From Rhipidocladum racemiflorum (lineage: Eukaryota > Streptophyta > Magnoliopsida > Poales > Poaceae): 64,000 nucleotides of DNA. The translations under genes and the position numbers were made by a program. Positions 19,952-31,300 of this stretch are shown here, in pieces (position 1 is the stretch's first letter; every line of letters begins with the position of its first letter). Location: the NCBI GenBank assembly GCA_036346355.1, contig CM070569.1:57684561-57748560 (forward strand), written 5' to 3'. Under the pieces are notes generated by a model. That model did not search any database and had not been told where the DNA came from. It saw only the letters and a list, made by a program, of their open reading frames with translations.

Positions 19952-21945
19952 TCACACTGAGCCTTTGGTTCCATCATTCCTTCTCTGTGGATCCCGACTA
20001 AGACCATGTTTTCTCAAAGTTCTGATATAATTTCGCATCAGACTGAACTTGTTAGAACCCATATGGTGAAGGTAATCCCATGTGAAGATCCCAGTCTTGT
20101 GCAAATCATCAAATAGTATCCTACAATGCAAACAAATGGTTATATATGAGAATTGCAGATAAAAACAAATTTATTGTTTCTGAGACTGAGAGATGGTTGC
20201 TTTTGCCCGCACTGAGACATTATTTTCATGAAATGGAAATACATGCCATGAGTTTAATTCTATAAGGAATATGATCCTCACCGGACTCCATAGTTTCCTA
20301 CTGATTCAGCTGACATTATTCCCACATGTCGTCGCCCAAATATAACCTGAATAGAGAAGTTCACACTAAAATCATTTGGACTGTAAATACTTAGCAAACA
20401 AAGCAGTTTTGGGAGAAAAACACACCCAGCAAAATATGTTAATCTTCTAAAGGGACATTGTTGAAGTTTTTGTAGGAAAGATCAGTTTTCCAGGGTTAAA
20501 AGCCAACGGCTCTAAACTTGCCACAGATGGCATATGCCATCGGAAGCTAAAAATCATAGTTTTTCAACTGCAAATGGCTACAACAAATGCTTAAATAGCA
20601 AATGTGCTGTTCAGATTAATCAAGAAGCTCCAGAAGACCGAGTATAACATGGAGTGAGGAACATACACTAGAAGGTTACCTTTTCACCAGCTATTGATCT
20701 GATTTTACTGTCAGCTGCTGGGCTGTAAACTCTAAGAAACTCAGCTGGCAGATGGAATGAACTGCCATCCGCAAATTCAACCTCTACCTGAAAAGAACCA
20801 GAAATATAGCTCAATTCAAAATAGACCCACAGCCCATACCCCAACCAAGGCAACATGTCACCAATAAGAGAGGAAAATTTTCAGCAAATTAGTCTTGGTG
20901 ATAAATTGAGAAGACTATTTACAACCAACTTTATGCACATCAACTAGGGCACTAAATTTGGGATGGTTATCACATTCAGACAATGTGAAAATTTCACTAT
21001 CAATTGTTGCTTGTAAGCTTGTTCCAGTCGTGGCTGGTGGCGTAAGTTGTAAACAACAAAAATAAATTCCACAACCATGACTCTATAATACCAGCATATA
21101 TTCTCATTTTCATTGGCAGATAATATCGTCCAACATAGGTCTGTCAAGTAATTGAGTAGTACACTGTAGGTACTAGTTACGACCAACCAAAATAGACCCA
21201 AAAAACAACTCCTCATTGGCATATGGTGCTAAAAAATATCTACTAATGATAGGTCAGGAACTCTGGATAACCCACCATGGCCAGGACTTCAACAAGGACA
21301 CAGTGGGAGACACCGAGAAAAAGATAACTTTCCCCTGCATTCTTTGGGAGCTCCGCATGGACCGCACGGCAAGATTTCACATCAATTTCGGTGCCCACTG
21401 GGTGGCTGTTCACACATTTCCATCACAGCACTACTAGTTCGCTATCGGGCACCCACGATGAACAGTAAGGGCAATTCGTTGTACTACAATCCAGCCATAC
21501 AGAGTTACAGTTTCTGATCCCCCCATTCAATCGAAAGGAACAAGCTATGCATGCACGCCAAAAGAACACCCTGCACAGAAGCGTTGGCCAAAAGTGGCAA
21601 ATCCTGGAGCAGTTGCAAGACCATTTTCTTATGGATGGGGGGGGGGGGGGGGTATCGACAGCACAAGATGGTGGCTCGACACGGCGCTGCTCTGGATTTT
21701 GGCCTTCCAGTTGAACGGGGGAGGGCTAGACTGGACGACACCAAAGAAAACGACCAACCAACAGAAGAACGGAGCAAGAATCGGGTAAAAAGGATGGGAT
21801 CCGGCTTCTGCGGAGGAAGTTAGAAGCAGAGAGCGCGCAAGGAGCAACTCACGGATTTGGGCGGGTGCAGCGCGATCTTCGTCAGGCGCGGGGGCTGCGC
21901 CGCCGCGTGCATCCGCCGGACCGCCACACCCGTCGCCGCCGCCAT
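19952..21945 (-). CDS. DUF971 (GBBH-like N-terminal) protein, 144 aa, 4 exons
   Basis: On the minus strand the exons are 21945-21853, 20787-20680, 20346-20282 and 20120-19952. They sum to 435 nt, 145 codons with the TGA stop, all phases consistent. The start MAAATGVAVRRMHAAAQPPR is rich in Ala, Arg and Pro and could be a weak mitochondrial presequence (inference). Residues 22 to about 125 form one small domain: VEVEFADGSSFHLPAEFLRVYSP, then GRRHVGIMSAESVGNYGVRI, then HKTGIFTWDYLHHMG. This is the DUF971 fold, also found at the N-terminus of gamma-butyrobetaine dioxygenase and in some Fe-S cluster proteins. No dioxygenase domain follows, so no enzyme activity is claimed. Intron 1 (about 1.07 kb) holds a 16-base G run. 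It is divergent from the ABC1K gene and shares its promoter region. Confidence 0.9.
21637..21652. repeat. G16 homopolymer in intron 1 of the DUF971 gene
   Basis: Sixteen G on the + strand, C on the coding strand of the transcript. Length is likely to vary between individuals and to be error-prone in assembly. Confidence 0.9.
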
Positions 21946-22380
21946 GGAGGAGGAACAGCAGCAGCCGCCGGCGGAGAGCGAGGGGCCACACGCAGCTGTC
22001 CGATCACAGCCGATCACAGCCGTCCATTCCCTCCAAGTGGCGCGCGCAGCTGGCTCCCACCTCGCGGCGTTCTGTGGCGTACAATACAATGCAAACCTGG
22101 CCAAAGCCCACGCCTTTTCGAGACCCGCCGTTTGTACTACCGCTCTCACGCGCACGCTTGCCTCGTAGCAGCAGCGACTAGTACTACTAGTACTAACTAG
22201 GCTGGCCTCGTAGCAGCAGCGACTACTAGTACTAGGCTAGCCTCGTCGCCACCCACGCGAAGCCGCGACGAGCCACGAATCAGATGGCGCGGCGCACGCA
22301 GTAGGCATATCCATCTCCCCGTGTCGAGCGCCGCGGCGGACGCTCCCAGGCTGGTCCGCCCCGCGACAGCGGAGGCAGCA
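21946..22380. promoter_or_regulatory. Shared divergent promoter of the DUF971 and ABC1K genes
   Basis: Only 435 bp separate the two start codons, which face away from each other, so both 5' leaders and promoters must fit here. It is GC-rich with no clear TATA box, as is usual for housekeeping gene pairs. A 45-bp tandem duplication starts with CCTCGTAGCAGCAGCGACTA at 22161 and 22206. On the ABC1K side a short upstream frame, ATG to TAG (22284-22304, six codons), would precede the main start if transcription begins left of it. Confidence 0.65.
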
Positions 22381-25300
22381 ATGCCGCTCGCGCTCGCGCT
22401 CGCGCAGGCGCAGCTGCAGGACCTGCGGGACCGCCTCCGCCCGTGGAGCCGCTCCGCGGAGTTCTGGATCCGCGCCGCCGACATCTATACCGGCTACAAG
22501 GTCCGCGGCGCCTCCGCCGAGCTTTCGTGCTCCTGTTCCATTGGCGCGTGCGCGCCAGGTGTTTGTTGATATGCCTCTCGGCTCAGGGTGGGGTGTTTTT
22601 TGTTGGTTGGTCGGTCCAGGTGTGCCAGGTGCGCGCGGGGTTCGTCAAGGATGAGGAGGAGAGGGAAGTCATGTGGGAGCAGCAGCACGAGCTCGGCGCC
22701 CAGAAGATGTACTCACTCTGCTCCGAGCTCGGCGGCCTCTTCCTCAAGGTGCTTGCTCCCCCCATTTTTGCCCCCTCGGATTGTTTCCCTTTTGATTAGT
22801 TCTCTTAGACTAAGTATAGGCTTGATGAGCCGGACGAGGATTTGTCAAAATTTCAGAAGCTGCAATTTTATTGTTCCTTAACTGTAGGCTGTAGTTGGGC
22901 CCCGGGTGCTTTTCATGGATGATCGGGTTATACTGCCTTTTGTGCTTAATTTGAATGCTCTGTGACAATTGATTTTTAACAGGCTGCTCAAATTCTCGGT
23001 AAGCCCGATTTGGCGCCGATGGCTTGGGTGAAAAGGCTTGTTACGTTGTGTGATAAGGCTCCTGCCACACCAATTGATGTGATCAGAGATGTTGTGGAGA
23101 AACAATTTGGCAAGAGCTTTGACGAAATATTTGAATGCTTTGATGTTGAGCCTGTCGGATCTGCTTCTATTGCACAGGTTCGTGTTAGGTACTTGTCTTC
23201 ATCTGTATCATCTGGGGAGTTGTATACAATTTGTGCTTTGCATGATTTCCATGATTCATAGGCTTGTGCCTATGCCATTTGCATCTTTGTACCATAATGC
23301 CTGCAAACTTAATTTGAACAGATCATTTATGCCTCACTTATTAAGCATTGCTTCATATTTCTTAGGTGCATCGAGCAAGGCTTAAATTATCAAAGACAGA
23401 TGTTGCTGTCAAGGTTAGGACTTACATATGTCTCTTCCATAAACAACCGTTTCATTATCTCAAATGTGACAAATTTTTATAATGCATATGGAATTAACCA
23501 CTATCCAGGTTCAACATCCAGGAGCTGAACGTTTGATGATGGTCGATATCCGGAACATGCAAGCATTTGCCTTGTATTTGCAGAAGTATGACATCAACTT
23601 TGATCTGTACTCTGCCACCAAAGAGATGGAAAAGCAGGTTTTTATCCAGTCCAATAGCACTGTTTTTTGTTGCTTCTGCCCGTATACTTCTCTACACCTG
23701 CTCTAAAACATCAAGAAACATTGGACCTATTACGATGTATATTATTTTCTTGACATAGACTAAGGCAGACTGCCCTATTTGTTCAAATTTAACTATTATC
23801 TTCTTTGATGAAATGGGAATGTAGAAATTTCCATTAAACATTAGATAATATCTGCTCATCCAAAAATTAAATAAGCTGAGCCACTAAGGCTATTGGTTTA
23901 TTGGAAGAATAAGAAATTAAATTTCAGAATTCATATTTTAACCATTAGAAACAAGAAAAGAAAAACTATTTGCTGGGTCACTATTATTGACTAACTACAT
24001 TGAGTATTTGAGTGTTGGAGACAAGATGTTCTATAGATTGTTGTACATAAAGTTGCATCTCCTATATGTGAATATGTCATGCGAACACCAGTTTTGTCCT
24101 GATGCAAATTTCACTATAAGTTCTAGATAGTGTTTTGTTGTATTCTCATTTTTTGTTAACACTACAAGAAACAAGAAAAAAAAAACCCTCTAGTTCATAC
24201 CAGTCTGCACCTTGTGTAAGATCAAAACTATTAATTCAAGATTGTTTTTTTTCATTGATTCTTTATTGTTTCCATAGATATGCTATGAGTTTGACTTTGT
24301 GCGAGAAGCGAGGGCAATGGAAAGAATACGAGAATTCTTACGTGTCTCCAATAAGAAACCTCCAGTTATTGTGCCTCGTGTGATTCCTGGAATGGTCAAC
24401 AGGTATGTTGTCATATCTACTCAATTAACCAAAGTGCTCATGTCATTTAAATGAATCCTACTTCTGCACCATTTTTACAAGTAGATACAAATGTTGCCAT
24501 TTGCCATCAATTGGATGGATTCAGCAGAGCAGTTACTGTTAGTAGCACGATTCTTACTATCATTGAGAGAGGATGACAATAGGAGTTGGGGAAATTTTTT
24601 CTGGTTTATTTCTTACTCGAATGCCATACCAACCTGAGGGGTTGGGATACATATTTATAGTGCCATGCCATGCCATGCCGGCGCAGCATATGCTAAAGCT
24701 AGTCTAAAAGCTGCTCTAAAGCTAGTCCAAAAGCTAGTCTAAAAGCTGCCCTAAAGCTGCCCACAAAGACCAACAGGACTTATTCCATCATTCTCCCCCT
24801 AAGTCTTGTCTGTCGTCTTGTGGGAAAGTTGGACCATCCCGGTCCTGGAGCGTAGCTCAAGAAACTTGATCCTCCCAAGGGGCTTGGTGAGCAGGTCCGC
24901 AAGCTGGTCCTTGGTGTTGATGTAGCTTGCCTTGATGCTTCCTTCCTCCAAACAGCTTCGGATGAAATGATATCTCACCCGGATGTGCTTGCTCCGTACA
25001 TGAAAAACGGGGTTCTTTGCCAGGGCTAGAGCGGACTTGTTGTTAGGGATGAAAACGGATCGGATAGTTTCCGACCGATCCGGATAATTTTCGGATACGG
25101 ATTCTGTCGGATCGGATATTTGTCGGATAGTATCGGATCGGATACGGATACGGATATTTTTTGTCGGATACGGATACGGATTCGGTAGCTCACTATCCGT
25201 CGGATACGGATAATCCGGATAGTGATGGATCGGATATCCGGATATACATATGGGCTGGGCCAAGTTACTCTTTTGGCCCAAAAAGGTTACTAAATTTTAA

Positions 25301-28300
25301 CTTGTTTTCTAATTTAATTAATCCATAAATCAAGTTTCAATTATTAAAATTAGCAAACTAGTTCCAAAAATTATGATTTTTTTTGATAAAATTCCTAACA
25401 TAGTATATAATTTATTAAAAAATTATTTTTAAAATTTTATCATATTTTAAATTTTCTAAAAAATAAAAAATTGTTGTCTTTAATAGGAAAATATTTTAAA
25501 TAAGTAGCTAAAATGCATAAAAACTCATAAAATACATAATTTATTATTTTAAATATAATTTAACAAATAATACAAATCTTGGGGTCATTACATGTAAGTG
25601 TTATATATGTTTTCTAGAGATATGGTAATTAAGTATTATCAAACTTTTTGTATGTTCTATATTTGTTTTCATTTGTATCTCTGAACAAGGATCACATTTA
25701 TTTTGTGTTTTGATCTACATGTATGATGAATTAATCGTATGTACGTGATGAACTAAGTCTTACATAATTTTGTTTGCAACATGGTATCTAACTATTGTCT
25801 AAGTGAATGAAAGTGCTTATATTTATTCAATTTTTAATAATGTTTTAATCAAATCAACTAGTTATGTATTTTCGTTGATTTTTTATGTACAATCTAAGGG
25901 ATTATCATGTTCCGATAAATATTCGTAACCGTATCCGATTCGATTCGTATTCGATCCGTATCCGTATTCGACATTATTCGTATTCGTATTCGTATCCGGA
26001 CTATCCGTATCCGTATCCGAATCAGAGAAAAAATATGAAAACAAATATGGTAGAGCCATTATCCGTCCGTATCCGATCCGTTTTCACCCCTACTTGTTGT
26101 CCACCCTGAGCTCCATCATGCTGGTGTTTCAGTCGAGGAGATCACCAAGCAGTCGGGCGAGCCAGAGAGCCTGAGTTGCAGAGGTGGAGGCCGCTATGTA
26201 CTCGGCCTCACAGCTGGACAGGGCCACCACCTGCTGCTTGACCGACTGCCAGCCGACGAGACACTTGCCTAGAAAGAAGAGCATCCCGCTCGTGCTCCTG
26301 CTGGTGTCAACGTCGCCGTGGTCGCCGCCGCCAGACCGACGGCGTGCCGCCCCAGGGCACCTCGGGTAGTGGAGACCGTGATCGAGAGTCCCCGCAACGT
26401 AGCGGATGATCCTCTTCACAGCCTGCTGGTGCTCTGTTGTCGGTCGCTGCATGAACTGGCTAACGTAGCCGACGGAGAATGCCAAGTCCGGCCGTGTGTG
26501 GGTGAGGTAGCGAAGGCTCCCCGCGCCGCAGACTATGTAGCGTCCCACCTCCTCTCTTTGTCGCGGCTCGGCCTTTCCTCTCCTCCATCGGAGTGATAGC
26601 CGGGTTGCAGTCAGTGAGCCCAGCGAGCTCAACGACGCGCCTGGCGTAAGCAGTCTGTTGAAGTGACATCCCGGAGTCGTCCTGGTGCACCTCGATCCCC
26701 AGGTAGAAGGAGAGAAGCCCCAGGTCGCTCATTTGGAAGGTGGCCTTCATTTCTTCTTTGAATACCGCCACCTCCGCATCCTTGGTGCCGATGATCACCA
26801 AGTCGTCGACGTAGACACCCACCAGCAGGGCATTTCCTCTATTGCCCCGCCGTAGATGGTCGCTCGTCGCGGGCTCGCCGAGGCCCATCCCCTTGAGCGT
26901 GGAATCTAGCTTGGCATTCCATGCCCTTGGTGCCTGCCGCAAGCCATAGAGAGCCTTGTGCAAACGCAGCACCCACGGTTATTAGAACGTCGTGTAAACG
27001 ACGTTTACACGTCGTGTAAACGGTAGAACGTGGCCGAGCTCCAGAACGTCCGAGCGTTCTGGCAACGGCGACTAGAACCCTAGCGTTGTTGCCCGCCAGC
27101 GCCGCCGCCGCCATCCGCTGCCGTCGTTGCCCCGCCGCTCATGGATCCGCACTGCCGCTGCGAGCGCCGCGTCGCGCTGCCGTTGTTCGCACTGCCGCCG
27201 AGATCCGCCTCGCGCCACCGCCATGAGCGCCAGCGTTGCCGCCAGCTGCCGCAGTCATTGTCGCCGCCGCACTGCCGCCGAGATCTGGATCCGCCGTCTT
27301 CACGCCATCGCCACGGTTGGGATCTCGATCCTCTCTGCTCCCCCTCTCAGTATCTCTTCGCGCCGCCTCCCCGGTCCGGAGTCGCCCCTCGCGCCCCCTC
27401 TGTCCTCTCTGCTCCCCCTCTCTATCTCTCTCTGTTATTCCTGTGAAGGATGGCTACGAGAGGATGGCTGCGAGGATGTAGATGGGTGAGAGAAGAAGAT
27501 AAAGGGTTTTCTTTTCTAATTTTTGGTGGGTCCCACTGAGATACACTACACACTGAAGCATTTTGTGTTGACTTGGTACCCTTATGTGATATATCTTTGC
27601 TCTCATATTCGTTTTACCATGGTGTCTAAAACTACGTTTCAACGTCCGTTTAAACGTTTAAAAGTTAAAAAGGGGGTGGGTCGTTTCGTTCTCGTTTTAC
27701 GTTTTAATAACCTTGGCAGCACCTTGCCCTCCTTGCCGGGGATCGCAAATCCCGGCGGCTGGCGCACGTAGACCTCTTCCTTTAGATCGCCGTTTAGAAA
27801 TGCCGACTTGACGTCCATGTGATGAACACCGCCTTCCTCGAGCAAACGGCCGAGGAGTCGCACGGATTCCAACTGTGCTACGGGGGCGAAGGCATCATCG
27901 AAGTCGATCCCCTCCTGCTGCACAAAACCACGTGCCACCAAGCGAGCCTTGTGTTTGACGATGACGCCGGCTTCATCCCTCTTCAGCTTGAACACCCACT
28001 TAAGGGTGATCGCGCGGTGACCACGAGGAAGATCAGCAAGCTCCCAGGTGCGGTTCTTCTTAACCACGTCCATCTCCATCTTCATCGCGGCACGCCATGC
28101 TGCGTGTCTTTCGCCTCTGCGAAGACCGGCTCACCATCGTCGCACGCCAAGATGCAATCGCGCCTCCAGATCGTGAGACACCGGCCCCAGACAGTTGGTC
28201 GCCGAGAAGGTCCTCCATCGTGACGATACCGCAACGGCTCGCCGTCGTGGTACGCGCCGATCGCGCCTCGCCGTGGGAGGGTGGAGTAACGAACTCCACC

Positions 28301-31300
28301 GGCCGTGTTTCGACACGAGCCGGTGTCGGAGAGACGTGCTGGAGGGGTGACCGTTGGTCTTTGGAGTGGCGCGCCGAGTCGATGGGGTTCGGGACTGGGT
28401 AGGCGCGTTCGGACGAAGAGGAGCCGCCTACTCCCCGGCTCCTCGAAGTGGGCGTACTCAATGGTGAAGTCGCCGTGCGTCGAGTCGAGCCATTGTCAAT
28501 CGCCTTGTCCCACGCCCATCCTCGCCTCGCTTCGTTGAACACAACGTCGCGCTGCAGGCGCACACGCTGCGTGTCTTTGGGTCGAGAATGCGGTAGGCCT
28601 TGAATCCTCCGCGTATCGATAAACACTCCGAGTGCTCCTGTCATCGAGCTTGCCAACATGTCCAAGCTCCTTGGCGAACGCAAGGCACAAAACCCGTGAG
28701 TGAGACCGCCGCTATGCGTCCGTGCCAGGCCTCGTCTGGCGTCCTGCCGTTGAGAGCCTTGGTGGGCGAGCGGTTGAGGATGTAGACTGCCGCTACCACT
28801 GCCTCTCCCCAGAGGATAGCTGGCGTCCCCCTTTGCTTGAGGAGGGCACGAGCCATCCCCACAACCGTCTCGACACGCCGCCGACGACGCCATTCTTGCG
28901 GGTCAGACGGGCGCGAATGGCGCCAATGCCCTCATCCACGCAATACGATAACTCACCGCCGTGAATTCGCCAGTTAGTGCGCAGACGCGCAGCCTTGCGC
29001 GATTTACTACCTCCGCAGCAGCATGCGCTGATGGCTTCCGCAGCCTCTCCTTGTCAGCGAGGACCGTTACCCACATGTAGCGGGTGAGTTCGCCGACGAG
29101 CGGCAGGAAGTAGCGTCGTCCTCCGGTGTGGCGGTGTCACCTGGCCCACACAGTCCCGCTGCAGCTCGAGCCGCTCCTTGGCTCGGAAGTTCGATCTTTG
29201 GGAAAGGGAGCCGCCTCGCCGTCGTTACGCAGATGTCGCAGAATCGCTTCCACGTGGTCGAGACACGGCAGCTCGTACCATCTCCTTGGCACCGAGTCGC
29301 CAGAGCCTCGGCCTGAAAGGTGTCCGGCGCTCGTGCTTATCGCCACGCCTCGTCGCCTCTCGAGCGGCGAGGCAAAGGGGTTGTGCCACCGCACGTTGAG
29401 GATGTAGAGTCGATTGGTGCCTCTGGTTACCTTGGCAAGAAAGCGACGATGGCGATCCCAAATCCTCATGACTCCGTTCTTGACTAGCACACCGAACCGT
29501 TCTCATCTAGCCGCCCCAAGTCGATGATAGAGTTCCTCAACGCGGATGTAGTAGACTCGGTGAGCGACTGTGCTCACCAGACTTGGCGCGAGGATGACGG
29601 AGCCGACACCCTGGATCTCCACGGAGGCGTCCCCAAACTTGACGGAGCCTCGGACGTTGGAGTCAAGCTCGGTGAAGAACTCCCGTCGACCGGTCATGTG
29701 ATGGGTAGCGCTAGTGTCGAGGTACCACCCGTCAATCTTGTCACCTTCTTTGAGTCGCCAAGGAAGGCGTGTGCTCGGCTCATCAAGGTGGAGGAGATTC
29801 GCTGCGGCCGTCGCCGGAGATAACTCGATGCTTGTGTGTGCTAGGAGCAGAGCCGGCTCTTCTTCCTCCACCTGTGCGACGTGGGCCTGGCCACGTCGTG
29901 GCTGGTGACACTCCTTGGTCCAATGGCCAAGCTTGCCCTGATTGTGGCAAGAGTAAATCTCGTCTTGCGGCCTCAGTTGCCGTGGCGCCGCCTGGGCGTC
30001 TCGCGAGTGTCACCCTTGGCACGTCCTCGCGCCCGACCGACGTCCAGCGTCGCGCTTTGCGGCTTGGCGCTGCGGCGCTGTCGCGGCAGAGGACTCCCCC
30101 TTCTTCCTGTCACCCTGGCAAGCCTCCCACTGTTCTCGAGTGAGATGTAACTTCCCGCCGATGGTGATAGGCCCCGAGAGAGGCTGTGGTTCGTCGCTGT
30201 CGACGACCTTGAGACGACCTATCGCCTCTTCGATCGACATCGTGGAGAGGTCCAATAGAGACTCGATTGAGCGAGCGATCCGCTTGTACTTCTCGGGGAT
30301 GCAACAGAAGAGCTTCTCGACGGCTCTCTCCTCATCGTAGGTGTCGTCACCGAACTGCAACATCTTCTCGCAGTAGAGTGTTAAGACGGAGAGCAAAGTC
30401 ATCAACATCCTCACCGCCCTGAAGGCCAGGTTCTCCCACTCCTTGCGGCGCCTGCAGGTGTGGTCTTGCGCGCGGCTGCCGCCGATGCGTCTTGCAACGA
30501 TGGCATCCCAAGCCTCCTTGGCGATCCGCTTCTTGAAAGCGTGAATTGCATCTCTGACGGATCATGCGGCGATGAGGGCATCCAGCGCCGTCGATCCTCG
30601 TCGACTACGATGTCGCCGCGTCGGATCGCCTCCCACATGTGCCGCACTGGAGCCTTATCCTCATCACCGCGCCCACTCGACATAGTTGGTCTTGGTGAGG
30701 TAGGCCACCCACTACCGGGCCAATGTCCTCGATAATGGCCTGGTCCCGCGGTGACCATGGTATCGGTCGGGAGGAGAGCCGCGCCGCTGTAAGGGCCACG
30801 ATCTCCGTCGACCACCGCCTCTGCCGGGGCCTTGATGCGCCGCTGCGTCCGCCAAGCTCTGTGCGCGTCTATGCTCGTCTGAGCTCCCGCGCTCATGAGG
30901 GTGGGCAACTGCCCACTGCGCCGCCCGCTCGCGCGTTGCCTCCCTCTCCCGCTTGAGCCCGCCGTCGGCCGGAGCAGAGCTGCTGAGCTCTTGCCGCGAG
31001 CCTCGAGCTCTCTTGCCGCCCGCGGTGCATCGCCGCTGCTTCTTTCTTCCATACGCCCCTTGCTGCCCGATTCACGCCGCCGCCCGGCTTTGCGCCCTTC
31101 TTTGCCGTCGTCGATGCAGTCTCTATCGCTTTCGCTCATGATCCTCTGCCGCGGCAACCGACCTCTGCCATTTGCTCGCTTCGAGGCGGCCAGAGGTATC
31201 CTTCCGACATGGCGCGCTAGTGGCTTTGCTAGGGGAAGAAGTCGCCTCGAGCCGTTGTTGCTCATTGCTCGTAAGATGAAGGGTGAGCGTAAAAGGTCAT

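Larger units (their letters stand above)
24799..31265 (-). pseudogene. gag-pol of the intron copia element, interrupted
   Basis: Read on the minus strand: a broken gag (31265 to about 30000) with a readable GKLHLTREQWEAC segment; protease with DTSATHHMTG near 29700; gag-pre-integrase near 29450; integrase pieces 28900-28060; RT start with NRTWELADLP, KWVFKLKRD and ARLVARGFVQQEG at 28085-27716; RT rest with KALYGLRQAPRAWN and VYVDDLVIIG at 26970-26640; RNase H with PDLAFSVGYVSQFMQRP and SSCEAEYIA to about 26129; and the tail DQLADLLTKPLG to 24799. The hAT elements at 26974-27715 and 25044-26092 cut RT and RNase H. Several frameshifts lie in gag, integrase and RNase H. It cannot move on its own. 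Confidence 0.85.

Noticed and set aside
28060..28893. 277-codon minus-strand frame as a separate gene
   Set aside because: It overlaps the copia integrase region; the readable integrase words are in other frames, so this frame is a shadow in GC-rich DNA.
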